In this document: positions 42,705 through 51,020 of the stretch, in pieces
Numbering within the stretch: position 1 is the first letter of the stretch
Layout: the number at the start of each line of letters is the position of its first letter
Assembly: GCF_014651695.1 (NCBI RefSeq)
Contig: NZ_BMXJ01000013.1
Span: 1-64,000 of the forward strand
Direction of reading: 5' to 3'
From: Nocardiopsis terrae
GTDB taxonomy: Bacteria > Actinomycetota > Actinomycetes > Streptosporangiales > Streptosporangiaceae
Length of the DNA stretch: 64,000 bases
The notes under the pieces: model-generated
Seen by the model: the letters and a program-made list of their open reading frames with translations, nothing else
What the model was told of the DNA's origin: nothing
Database searches by the model: none
Made by a program: the position numbers and the translations under genes

Positions 42705-43465
42705 CGTGGCTGATCCCAGGTGTAGGTGAGGCGCCAGCGCAGTGCGGCGAGGACGTTCAAGCAGGCTTCGACCGGCCGCTCTTCGGTGTCGAAGGCAGTG
42801 CGCATGACCTGGAAGACGGGTTGCCCCTGGGCGATGTCGAGGAAGGCGGATTCCTCTGCGGTCGCTCCACGTACTTCGATGTCCTCGGAGAAGCGGACCG
42901 GCCCGAAACCACGTTGGGCCAGCCGCTCGTACATGCCGCTCGGACCGGTGTCGGGCATGGCGATTTCGGTGCTGCCAGCGACCTGCATGGGAATGTGGGA
43001 GATGGCGAGCTGAACGGGCTTCTCGTCGGCGAACATGTGCCGTTTGCGCACAAGCACCGTGTCCTCAGGGGCGAGCTGGAGGACCTCGGAGATCTCTTCG
43101 CTGGGTGCTTCCTCGCCCCAACGGACGAGCTCGGTGCGGGGTGTCAGCCCCGCCTCCGTGAGCTCTTCGGCGTAGGAGCTGCCGCTGTGCGGGGAACGGT
43201 AGTCACGGTCGATCTTCCGAACACGTTTGACGATCGGCATCTCCAGGACGACGGATCCGCGGCCGTGCTCGGTCCGAACCCATCCCTCGGCCTGGAGCAT
43301 GGACACCGCCCGACTGATGGAGCTCTGGTTGAGCCCGTACTCCCGAGCGAGGTCCGGCTGGCTGGGCAGCGTGCTGCCTGGCGCGTAGTCACCCCTCCGG
43401 ATGGCGTCGCGCAGTAGCGCGGCCACCTGTTTGTACCGCGCACGAGGCGGTTCGAGGGTGCTCAT
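42701..43465 (-). CDS. GntR/HutC-family regulator, KorSA-like
   Basis: A 254-residue regulator. RYKQVAALLRDAIRRGDYAPGSTLPSQPDLAREYGLNQSSISRAVSMLQAEGWV is the GntR winged helix, and residues from about 90 form a UTRA ligand domain of the HutC subfamily. ATG 43465 follows AAGGGG; the longer open frame is rejected. An AT-rich imperfect inverted repeat lies in the divergent region upstream. The operon with a Nudix gene recalls KorSA, the repressor of pSAM2-type elements. Confidence 0.88.
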   Translation of the reverse strand: MSTLEPPRARYKQVAALLRDAIRRGDYAPGSTLPSQPDLAREYGLNQSSISRAVSMLQAEGWVRTEHGRGSVVLEMPIVKRVRKIDRDYRSPHSGSSYAEELTEAGLTPRTELVRWGEEAPSEEISEVLQLAPEDTVLVRKRHMFADEKPVQLAISHIPMQVAGSTEIAMPDTGPSGMYERLAQRGFGPVRFSEDIEVRGATAEESAFLDIAQGQPVFQVMRTAFDTEERPVEACLNVLAALRWRLTYTWDQPR

Positions 43466-43562
43466 CCAGCGTGCCCCTTCCGGCATGACGTGTACTCGCG
43501 TCCCACCGTAGCGCCGGGGTGTACCTGTCCCCTCATGCCTGGCGGAGCAAGATCTTGACGAA

Positions 43563-43596
43563 CTTATTGCATATGTGTTGATGGTTATGCCATAAG
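43563..43596. promoter_or_regulatory. AT-rich inverted repeat in the GntR/ATPase divergent region
   Basis: CTTATTGCAT (43563-43572) and ATGCCATAAG (43587-43596) form ten-base arms with one mismatch and a 14-base spacer, conspicuously AT-rich for this genome. It suits an operator for the GntR protein controlling both directions. Confidence 0.55.
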
Positions 43597-43728
43597 TTTC
43601 TATCGTTGCGTACATCAGCAGTGACGCTGGGCTTCAGCGTTGCTCCGGTGGCATGAGAAACCCCGGCGGGTGGTGCAACACCCCCGGGGCCAGGCCGACA
43701 ACCAACCCTTCGACGAGGAGTTGCCGAC

Positions 43729-44262
43729 GTGTCCATTGTCTCTCAGATCCCCACGCCCGCCTACCCGGGGCGGCGCTGGGAAGCCCGCCAGTACCCCGGA
43801 ACGCCCACCGCCTGCCCCCGTTTCCGGACGGAACTCCGCTCTGACCTGGCATCCCTTGCCGGGGTTCCCCGCCACCTCCGCGAGGACGTCGAGCTCTGCG
43901 CGAGCGAGGCGTTTGCCAACGCCGTCAGGCACTCCCGTTCCCAGAGCTCCGGCGGCACGGTGCTCCGGATGCTCTCCACCCCCGTCGTGATGGGCCGTCG
44001 GACCACCCTGCGGCTCTCGGTCATCGACGACGGCCCCCTGGACACCCGCCCGATGTTCCCGCCCGCCCGGCGCTCGGTAGAGGACTGGGAACAGGCCGAG
44101 TCCGGGCGCGGCCTCCAGCTCATCCACCGGTTGGCGGAGGAATGGGGAACCCAGCGCTGGGCCGAACAGGATTCGTTGAGCGTGCTGGGCACGGTGCTGT
44201 GGGCCGAGTTCACCTATCCCACCGCCCCCTCCACCACCTGTGTCTGCGGGGGTGCCCGATGA
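43729..44262 (+). CDS. RsbW-like ATP-binding protein (second copy in window)
   Basis: A 177-residue GHKL ATPase. The N box is DVELCASEAFANAVRHSRSQ and the G box EQAESGRGLQLIHRLAEEWG. Unlike the copy at 38962 it has a longer N-terminus (RRWEARQYPGTPTACPRFR) and a Cys-containing tail CVCGGAR. GTG 43729 follows GAGGAG. Its stop overlaps the next gene (ATGA). This class lies next to GntR regulators in many actinomycetes; whether it binds a sigma factor is unknown. Confidence 0.85.
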   Translation: MSIVSQIPTPAYPGRRWEARQYPGTPTACPRFRTELRSDLASLAGVPRHLREDVELCASEAFANAVRHSRSQSSGGTVLRMLSTPVVMGRRTTLRLSVIDDGPLDTRPMFPPARRSVEDWEQAESGRGLQLIHRLAEEWGTQRWAEQDSLSVLGTVLWAEFTYPTAPSTTCVCGGAR

Positions 44263-44825
44263 CCGCCGAAACCATGCCACTCGACCTGCGACGGGTCCTG
44301 GACGCGCCCCGGGGCCGACGATTCAACCGCACCGCGCTCCACCCCGGGATCCGCCCCCAGGTGAACCACGCCGACCGCACCGCGCCCGAAGCACTCCCGC
44401 CCCTGGTCTCCCTGGGCCGCACCCCGAGGCAGCGCGAACTCCTCGCGCGAATGCCCGACACCCCCGGGTTGCGCCGCCGGTTCGCCCACGGGGACCTGCC
44501 CGAGTGGATGCGAAGGGCCGAGTCCTCGGAATCCTGCCGGCGTCAGGACGCCGCCCCCGACCGCACCCCCGAACCGAAACCCGCCCCCGCTCCGGAGCCG
44601 GACCGCGAGCCCGACCAGGACCCCGAGCCCGAACGTCCGGTGTCGATCCCCCGCCCCCGAAGGGAGCAGGCGCCGCCTCCACCGCTCCCGCGTAGGTCGG
44701 ACCGTCCCCGCCGCCCGGCCAGCCATCGCAAGCCCCGCCGTCGGACCGGCCTCCTCGTCACCGGCTACGCCCTGGCTGTCACAGCCGGGGCGATGGGTCA
44801 GTACCTGGTCGCCTTCCTGAGCTGA
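44259..44825 (+). CDS. Hypothetical protein with Pro-rich linker and C-terminal helix
   Basis: A 188-residue protein. An Arg-rich N-terminal half (VLDAPRGRRFNRTALHPG, PRQRELLARMP) is followed by a Pro/Glu/Asp linker of PEPKPAPAPEPDREP type, a basic patch and one C-terminal hydrophobic helix (GLLVTGYALAVTAGAMGQYL). A tail-anchored topology is likely. It starts within the ATPase gene's stop codon, so the two are coupled and may act together. No family is recognised. Confidence 0.65.
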   Translation: MTAETMPLDLRRVLDAPRGRRFNRTALHPGIRPQVNHADRTAPEALPPLVSLGRTPRQRELLARMPDTPGLRRRFAHGDLPEWMRRAESSESCRRQDAAPDRTPEPKPAPAPEPDREPDQDPEPERPVSIPRPRREQAPPPPLPRRSDRPRRPASHRKPRRRTGLLVTGYALAVTAGAMGQYLVAFLS

Positions 44826-44846
44826 GCCGCCACGGCCCACCCGAAC

Positions 44847-44879
44847 GGCCGCACCGGCAGCGCGGGGCCCGGTGCGGCC
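44847..44879 (+). terminator. Hairpin after the Pro-rich protein gene
   Basis: GGCCGCACCGG (44847-44857) pairs perfectly with CCGGTGCGGCC (44869-44879), 22 bases after the stop. The gap 44826-45205 contains this hairpin and the E1-alpha promoter region, and no gene. Confidence 0.65.
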
Positions 44880-44944
44880 CTCTGCACGCCTGCCATGGCC
44901 CGACCGGGCGCGTCCCGGGTTCCGGACAGGGCTCTATCCGCCTG

Positions 44945-44964
44945 TTGCGGACACGTTGCCGCAA
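44945..44964. promoter_or_regulatory. Inverted repeat TTGCGG-N8-CCGCAA upstream of E1-alpha
   Basis: Perfect six-base arms with an eight-base spacer, about 240 bases before the E1-alpha GTG. An AT-richer TTGTACATGCTAG segment with -10 character lies just downstream. It may be the operator of the dehydrogenase operon. Confidence 0.4.
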
Positions 44965-45205
44965 AGTAGTTGGAAGGCCTTGTACATGCTAGGAAGCCCT
45001 GGTATCCAGCCTGGTCACGCGTCCGGGAGTATGGGTCGCGCAGCGTAAAAGGTGTCGTCGGGGGCTTGCGCTCTCCATGGTGAGTTCTGTCACGATGTGG
45101 GGAGGGCTGTCCGCGCCCGCCCGACACCCTGGGTGCGCGTGGACCGTTAAACGGTCGATCAGCGTTCACCCACGCGAAGTCGGCCCCGAGAACCCGAGGA
45201 GCGAC

Positions 45206-46321
45206 GTGTCGGAAACCGCCGCGCACGAGGAACCGGAGCTCATCCAGCTCCTGACACCCGAAGGGGAGCTCACACAGCACCCCGACTACCCCCTGGACAT
45301 CAACGCGGAGGAGATCCGCGCTCTCTACCGGGACCTGGTCCTGGTCCGCCGGGTCGACAGTGAGGCCGTCTCGCTGCAGCGCCAGGGCGAGCTGGGCCTG
45401 TGGGCCTCGCTCCTGGGCCAGGAAGCGGCGCAGATCGGCTCCGCACGCGCACTCCGCGAAGACGACATGGCCTTCCCCTCCTACCGCGAGCACGGCGTCG
45501 CCTGGTGCCGCGGTATCGAACCCAAGGAACTGCTCGGCATGTTCCGCGGGGTCACCAACGGAGGCTGGGACCCGCACGAACACGGCTTCCACCTCTACAC
45601 GATCGTCATCGGCAGCCAGGCGCTGCACGCCACCGGCTACGCCATGGGCATCCAGCGCGACGGCGCCGTCGGCGAGGACGGCACCGCCGTCATCTCCTAC
45701 TTCGGCGACGGGGCCACCAGCCAGGGCGACACCAACGAGGCGTTCAACTTCGCCTCGGTGAACAACGCACCCGTGGTCTTCTTCTGCCAGAACAACCAGT
45801 GGGCGATCTCCGAGTCGCTGGACCGCCAGACCCGCGTGCCGATCTACCGGCGCGCCGCCGGGTTCGGCTTCCCCGGCGTGCGCGTGGACGGCAACGACGT
45901 CCTCGCCTGCCTCGCGGTCTCCCGCGCCGCCCTCGACAACGCGCGGACCGGCAACGGCCCCACGCTGGTGGAGGCGTTCACCTACCGGATGGGCGCCCAC
46001 ACCACCAACGACGACCCCACGCGCTACCGTGACGCGGGCGAACTCGACGAGTGGAAGGCCAAGGACCCGATCCTGCGCGTCCGCCGCTACCTGGAGCAGA
46101 ACGGCCTCGCCGACGAGGCCTTCTTCACGCAGATCGACGAGGAGGCCGACCGGGTCGGCGAGCAGGTCCGCACCCAGTGCCGGTCCATGCCCGACCCCGA
46201 GCCGCTGGAGATCTTCCACGAGGTCTACGCCGACCCCAACGTCCACATCGACCAGCAGCGGTCCGAGTTCGCCGACTACCTGGCCTCCTTCGAGAGCGCC
46301 GGCGCGGAAGGGGGCCGCTAG
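45206..46321 (+). CDS. 2-oxoacid dehydrogenase E1 component, alpha subunit
   Basis: A 371-residue thiamine-diphosphate subunit of a pyruvate or branched-chain 2-oxoacid dehydrogenase. The cofactor motif GDGATSQGDTNEAFNFA ends in NN at FFCQNNQWAIS. ALREDDMAFPSYREHG and the TNDDPTRYRD loop are typical of E1-alpha. GTG 45206 follows GAGGAG. E1-beta follows after three bases and E2 after that. Sequence alone does not decide between pyruvate and branched-chain substrates. Confidence 0.92.
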   Translation: MSETAAHEEPELIQLLTPEGELTQHPDYPLDINAEEIRALYRDLVLVRRVDSEAVSLQRQGELGLWASLLGQEAAQIGSARALREDDMAFPSYREHGVAWCRGIEPKELLGMFRGVTNGGWDPHEHGFHLYTIVIGSQALHATGYAMGIQRDGAVGEDGTAVISYFGDGATSQGDTNEAFNFASVNNAPVVFFCQNNQWAISESLDRQTRVPIYRRAAGFGFPGVRVDGNDVLACLAVSRAALDNARTGNGPTLVEAFTYRMGAHTTNDDPTRYRDAGELDEWKAKDPILRVRRYLEQNGLADEAFFTQIDEEADRVGEQVRTQCRSMPDPEPLEIFHEVYADPNVHIDQQRSEFADYLASFESAGAEGGR

Positions 46322-46324
46322 GCC

Positions 46325-47305
46325 ATGGGAACCAACCTCACTATCGGCAAGGCCATCAACGCGGGCCTGCGCGCCGCCATGGAACACGACCCCAAGGTCC
46401 TGATGATGGGCGAGGACGTCGGTAAGCTCGGCGGCGTCTTCCGGGTCACCGACGGCCTGTACAAGGACTTCGGCGCGGACCGGGTCATCGACACCCCCCT
46501 CGCGGAGTCCGGCATCGTCGGCACCGCCATCGGCATGGCCATGCGCGGCTACCGGCCCGTGGTGGAGATCCAGTTCGACGGGTTCTTCTTCCCCGCCGCC
46601 AACCAGACCTTCACCCAGCTCGCCAAGATGCGCCGCCGTTCGGCGGGCAAGCTCAGCATGCCCGTCGTCATGCGCATCCCCTACGGCGGCGGCATCGGTG
46701 CGGTGGAGCACCACAGCGAGTCCCCCGAGGCCTACTTCCAGCACACCGCCGGACTGCGCGTGGTCACCGTGGCCAACCCGGAGGACGCCTACTGGATGAT
46801 CCAGCAGGCCGTCCGCTCCGACGACCCGGTCATCTTCCTGGAGCCCAAGCGGCGCTACTACGAGAAGGCCGAGGTCGACACCGGGGCCTCCCTCGCCGAG
46901 GTCACCCCGATGGGCGCGGCCCGGATCGCGCGGCCCGGCACCGACTGCACGCTGCTGGCCTACGGTCCGATGATCAAGACCGCCCTCCAGGCGGCCGAGG
47001 CCGACACCGACCACTCCATCGAGGTCATCGACGTGCGCTCGCTCTCGCCGGTCGACTACCCCACCATCACCGAGTCGGTGAAGCGCACCGGCCGTCTCGT
47101 CGTGGCGCACGAGGCCACCCTCACCGGCGGCCCCGGTGCGGAGATCGCGGCCCGGGTCACCGAGGAGTGCTTCTACCACCTGGAGTCGCCGGTCATCCGC
47201 GTGGCCGCGTTCGACACCCCGTACCCGCAGTCCAGGCTGGAGGAGCACTACCTGCCGGACCTGGACCGCGTCCTGGACGGGGTCGACCGGGCGTTCGCGT
47301 ACTAG
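46325..47305 (+). CDS. 2-oxoacid dehydrogenase E1 component, beta subunit
   Basis: A 326-residue E1-beta subunit. MMGEDVGKLGGVFRVTDGL and DTPLAESGIVGTAIGMAMRGYRPVVEIQF are the conserved cofactor-binding and interface segments, and RLVVAHEATLTGGPGAEIAARV belongs to the transketolase C-terminal domain. It forms an alpha2beta2 tetramer with the preceding gene product and decarboxylates the oxoacid. Spacing to both neighbours is 3 and 18 bases, so one operon is clear. Confidence 0.94.
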   Translation: MGTNLTIGKAINAGLRAAMEHDPKVLMMGEDVGKLGGVFRVTDGLYKDFGADRVIDTPLAESGIVGTAIGMAMRGYRPVVEIQFDGFFFPAANQTFTQLAKMRRRSAGKLSMPVVMRIPYGGGIGAVEHHSESPEAYFQHTAGLRVVTVANPEDAYWMIQQAVRSDDPVIFLEPKRRYYEKAEVDTGASLAEVTPMGAARIARPGTDCTLLAYGPMIKTALQAAEADTDHSIEVIDVRSLSPVDYPTITESVKRTGRLVVAHEATLTGGPGAEIAARVTEECFYHLESPVIRVAAFDTPYPQSRLEEHYLPDLDRVLDGVDRAFAY

Positions 47306-47323
47306 ATCGGGGAACCGCAAGAC

Positions 47324-48730
47324 ATGGCGATTCACAAGAGCACGCCCGCGGTCGACGGCGTGCAGACGTTCAAGCTGCCCGACGTCGGTGAGGGGCTGGT
47401 CGAGGCCGAGCTCCTCACCTGGTACGTCAAACCGGGCGACACCGTCGCGGACGGTCAGATGATCTGTGAGATCGAGACCGCCAAGGCCGTGGTCGAACTG
47501 CCCTGCCCGTTCGCGGGCACGGTCAGGGAGCTGCTGGCAGCCGAGGGCGAGACGGTGGAGGTCGGTTCGGCCATCATCACCGTGGACGACGGCACCGGCG
47601 GCTCCGGTGGCGGGGCCGCCACGGACGGGGCCGCCGAAGGCGGTGCCGAGGAGACCGAGGAACGGGAGAAGCCCCTCGTGGGCTACGGCGAGAAGGCGAC
47701 CTCCACCCAGCGCCGCGCCCGCCGCCGTCCGGCCCCCTCGGGCCCGGTGTCCGCACCACCGCCCAAGCTCACCGAGCCCGCGCCCGCGAACACCCCCGGT
47801 GTCATGGCGGCCTCCGCGGGCCCCGAACCCGCCTCGGGCCGTCCGCTGGCCAAACCGCCGGTGCGCAAGCTAGCCAAGGACCTCGGGGTGGACCTGGCGA
47901 CGGTCACACCCACCGGCAAGGGCGGGATCGTGACCCGTGAGGACGTGCACGCCGCGGCCGGGGCCGAGCAGGCGCCGAGCCCGGCCGCCGCGGCGCCGGA
48001 AGCCGCGCCCGCGCCGGACCGCACCGCCCGTGAGGTGCGCGTACCGGTCAAGGGCGTGCGCAAGCACACCGCCGCGGCCATGGTGAACAGCGCGTTCACC
48101 GCTCCGCACGTCACCGAGTTCCTCCAGGTGGACGTCACCAGGACGATGAAGGCCGTGGCCCGCCTGCGCGAGCGCCCCGACTTCGCCGACGTCAAGGTGT
48201 CGCCGCTCCTGCTGGTGGCCAAGGCCCTGCTCATGGCGGTCCGCCGCCACCCGGAGGTCAACGCCTCCTGGGACGAGGAGAACCAGGAGATCGTGGTCAA
48301 GAACTACGTGAACCTGGGGATCGCGGCCGCCACCGAACGCGGCCTGGTGGTGCCCAACATCAAGGACGCCGACTCCCAGACCCTTCCGGAGCTGGCGGCG
48401 TCCCTGAAGGCCCTGACCGAGACGGCGCGGTCGGGCAAGACCAGCCCGGCCGACATGTCCGGCGGAACCATCACCGTCACCAACGTCGGCGTGTTCGGCG
48501 TGGACGCGGGTACGCCGATCATCAACCCGGGTGAGGCCGCCATCCTCGCCTTCGGGCAGATCCGCGACATGCCGTGGGTCCACAAGGGCGAGCTGAAGAT
48601 CCGGAAGGTGACGACCCTGTCGCTGTCCTTCGACCACCGGTTGGTCGACGGTGAGCTGGGATCGAAGGTGCTGCGCGACATCGGCACCGCCCTGGAGGAC
48701 CCGGAGCTGACCGCTCTGGCCTGGGGTTAG
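47324..48730 (+). CDS. Dihydrolipoamide acyltransferase (E2 component)
   Basis: A 468-residue acyltransferase with a single lipoyl domain (lipoyl Lys54 in EIETAKAVVEL), a Pro/Ala-rich linker, an E3-binding domain (PPVRKLAKDLGVDLATVTPTG) and the catalytic domain ending in SFDHRLVDGELG, whose His (about 438) and Asp are catalytic. It transfers the acyl group to CoA and forms the core of the complex. No E3 gene follows, so dihydrolipoamide dehydrogenase must come from elsewhere. A strong terminator follows. Confidence 0.94.
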   Translation: MAIHKSTPAVDGVQTFKLPDVGEGLVEAELLTWYVKPGDTVADGQMICEIETAKAVVELPCPFAGTVRELLAAEGETVEVGSAIITVDDGTGGSGGGAATDGAAEGGAEETEEREKPLVGYGEKATSTQRRARRRPAPSGPVSAPPPKLTEPAPANTPGVMAASAGPEPASGRPLAKPPVRKLAKDLGVDLATVTPTGKGGIVTREDVHAAAGAEQAPSPAAAAPEAAPAPDRTAREVRVPVKGVRKHTAAAMVNSAFTAPHVTEFLQVDVTRTMKAVARLRERPDFADVKVSPLLLVAKALLMAVRRHPEVNASWDEENQEIVVKNYVNLGIAAATERGLVVPNIKDADSQTLPELAASLKALTETARSGKTSPADMSGGTITVTNVGVFGVDAGTPIINPGEAAILAFGQIRDMPWVHKGELKIRKVTTLSLSFDHRLVDGELGSKVLRDIGTALEDPELTALAWG

Positions 48731-48799
48731 CCTCCGAAAGCCCCGGCCCGGCCCTGCACGGGGCCGGGCTCGGCGCCCTCGCGGGCCCGGGAGGAACAA

Positions 48800-48836
48800 G
48801 GGGCCGGTGCGACCCGGATGCGGTCGCACCGGCCCC
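48800..48836 (+). terminator. 15-bp perfect hairpin after E2
   Basis: GGGGCCGGTGCGACC (48800-48814) pairs with 48822-48836, 70 bases after the E2 stop. A smaller CCCGGCCC/GGGCCGGG stem lies closer to the stop. Confidence 0.8.
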
Positions 48837-48937
48837 TTCCGCACGGATTCCCGAGTCGGCTCCCGCCCGTGAGCGGTCCCGGCCGCCGGTTCCCGGGGTT
48901 CCCCGTCAGCTACCCGGGCGGCGCGCCTCACGTGGAC

Positions 48938-48970
48938 GGGCCCGTCCCCCAAGGGGGTGGGGGCGGGCCC
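48938..48970 (-). terminator. Hairpin between convergent E2 and AEC genes
   Basis: GGGCCCG and following C-rich bases (from 48938) pair with the G-rich run ending CGGGCCC at 48970. The 392-base gap 48731-49122 contains only these hairpins and no gene. Confidence 0.6.
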
Positions 48971-49122
48971 TGGGGATGAGTGTTCCCGCTACCCGGCCAT
49001 GACCAACCTTTTACGGCGGCTTTCCTGGTGTCTGCCCGGTCCTCCCGGGACCTGCCCGGGCCCTGCCGCACCCCGTGCGTCGGGCCCCTCCCGTGCGGGC
49101 ACCTCCCACCCGGCCCGCGGCC

Positions 49123-50073
49123 TCAACCCAGCAGGAACGTGATGGCGAACAGGGCCGGGACGGTGAGGAGGGTCGTCAGCAGGACCACCTCGCGGACCAG
49201 GGTCTCGCCGGTCCGGTACTGGGTGGCGTAGTTGAACACGTTCTGCGCGGTGGGCAGGGCGGCCAGCACCACCACCGAGAACAGGTCCGCGCCCGCCAGG
49301 CCGAACACCAGGGAGCCCAGGGCCCAGGCCGCCAACGGCTGGCCCGCGGACTTCAGGGCCACGGCGAGCAGCACCGGAACCTGTTCGGGGCCGCCGCGCC
49401 CCGGAACGGAGCTGCCGTGCAGGGAGATCCCGAAGGCCAGCAGCATCGCCGGAACCGCCATGCCGCCGACCAGCTCGAACGGTTCCATGAACGGCGCGGG
49501 CGGCGCCCAGCCGGAGGCGGAGACCGCGACCCCGGCGACGGAGGCGATCACCACGGGGTTGCGCACCGGGGTGCCCAGCGAACGGCGCAGCACCGGCCAG
49601 AAGCCGCGCACCCCGCCGTTGTTCAGGTCCAGCACGGTCAGCGAGACCGGGGCGAGCACGAGCAGTTGGAAGAGCAGGACCGGAGCGACCAGGGTGGCGT
49701 CACCGAGGACGTACACCGAGATGGGGATGCCGAGGTTGCCCGCGTTGACGTACGAGGACCCCAGCAGGCCCACGGTCGTGCGCCCGACGCCCCATCGCCG
49801 GAGGATCCCGGCGGTGAGGAAGACCAGAGCGACGGCCACCACGCTCAGGACGCTCACCAGGACCCGGTCGGACACCAGGATGGACAGATCGGTGCGCGCG
49901 AGGATCGTGAACAGCAGGGCGGGACTGGCCACGTAGAACGCCAGCCTGCTCAGGACCTCCCTGGTCCCCGGGCCGAGCAGCGGGATCCGTCCGAGCATGT
50001 AGCCGATGACGACGACGCTGGCGATGACTCCGAACCCGACGATGACCCCGGACAACGCGCGCCCTCCGAACAA
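49123..50073 (-). CDS. AEC-family membrane transporter
   Basis: A 316-residue transporter with about ten helices in two halves, of the auxin-efflux-carrier family. It opens with VIVGFGVIASVVVIGYMLGR, has the half-boundary motif SSYVNAGNLGIPIS and the conserved PTAQNVFNYATQY near the end. Bacterial members export or import organic acids such as malate or malonate. Several GTG and ATG codons near 50073 are possible starts. It stands alone. Confidence 0.85.
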   Translation of the reverse strand: MFGGRALSGVIVGFGVIASVVVIGYMLGRIPLLGPGTREVLSRLAFYVASPALLFTILARTDLSILVSDRVLVSVLSVVAVALVFLTAGILRRWGVGRTTVGLLGSSYVNAGNLGIPISVYVLGDATLVAPVLLFQLLVLAPVSLTVLDLNNGGVRGFWPVLRRSLGTPVRNPVVIASVAGVAVSASGWAPPAPFMEPFELVGGMAVPAMLLAFGISLHGSSVPGRGGPEQVPVLLAVALKSAGQPLAAWALGSLVFGLAGADLFSVVVLAALPTAQNVFNYATQYRTGETLVREVVLLTTLLTVPALFAITFLLG

Positions 50074-50495
50074 CAGTGCGGCCGAAACCAGCCGAGGCTA
50101 TCCGAGCGCTCCGGAAAGCGGTACGTCCCCGGTCACACCACGGGCTGTCACCGGGGAGGCGGAGCGGTTCAGGAGCCGGAACCGGGACCGGAGCCCTGGG
50201 ACGGTTCCCCGTCCGGGCATGAGGGGGTCGCCCTGGTGCAGGTCCCCGGCGCGTTGCTTCTCGGTGACGATCCGAACCTGACGAATGACCTGATGATCGT
50301 GTGCTCGGTCCACGCGCTGGCCGCGGACGAGGGGGATCCCGTTCGCGGAATCCGATGTGGAGGAAAGCCTCAGGATGGGCGAACTCGTGGAGAACCCCGC
50401 CCGGTGGACGACCGAGGTGCCGAGCCGTGCCTCCTCCCTGCTCGATGACGTCGAGGCCGCTTTCCCTCGACGGGTTCGCTGTGCCGGGTCTGCCC
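50074..50495. other. 422-base gap without a confident gene
   Basis: Short open frames exist on both strands, among them one on the plus strand from about 50357 beginning EESLRMGELVENPARW. None has a family signature and the plus frames run into the antisense of the YtfJ-like gene. I see no repeats or strong hairpins. Confidence 0.4.
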
Positions 50496-50927
50496 CTAAC
50501 GAACCGACTCCTGTTGTTTCTCCTGCGCTGCGGCGATCCGCTTGCGGCGGCGGGCCTCGCGCACGGAGACGGTGACGATACGGGTGGCGGCCACCGCGGT
50601 GATGACGGCCAGCGGGATGGCCAGGGCCGCGGCGGGCTGGCGGATGGGGCGGAAGGCCGCCCCCTCGGGGGTGAGGACCAGGAAGCCCGACGGGCGGACA
50701 CGGGTGCAGCCCGTGCCTCCCGCGCCGTCGCCGCCGAAGAACGGGACGTTCCCGGTGCCGCCGCCCATGATGCTCAGGGAACTGACCCGGGCCACCGGAA
50801 CCACCGTGGTGCCCCCGGAGGTCACCGGGGATCCGAAAGCGGTGGTGGAGCTGGCGGCGGAGCGGGTGTTGTCGAGCAGCGAGTTCAGCGCGGCCATCGC
50901 GCCGTGTCTGGCCTTGTTCCTGGGCAT
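50496..50927 (-). CDS. YtfJ/GerW-like sporulation-family protein
   Basis: A 143-residue protein resembling spore protein YtfJ. AFGSPVTSGGTTVVPVARVSSLSIMGGGTG and TRVRPSGFLVLTPEGAAFRPI reproduce the family beta-strand pattern. A hydrophobic segment, AAALAIPLAVITAVAA, and a basic tail follow. YtfJ-family proteins occur in many sporulating bacteria, and actinomycete homologues have no settled function. It is just downstream of the kinase array on the same strand, 93 bases from the last stop, so co-transcription is possible. Confidence 0.75.
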   Translation of the reverse strand: MPRNKARHGAMAALNSLLDNTRSAASSTTAFGSPVTSGGTTVVPVARVSSLSIMGGGTGNVPFFGGDGAGGTGCTRVRPSGFLVLTPEGAAFRPIRQPAAALAIPLAVITAVAATRIVTVSVREARRRKRIAAAQEKQQESVR

Positions 50928-51020
50928 GCTGCGGTTCCTCTCCGGCGGCGGATGCGTGATGTCACGCTATAGCGGACGGTGCCCGGTGACGGGGATCGTG
51001 TGGCGTCTGGAGTGTTCGCC

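Noticed and set aside
49075-50448. 457-codon plus-strand open frame
   Set aside because: Mostly antisense to the AEC transporter; its non-overlapping tail has no family signature.
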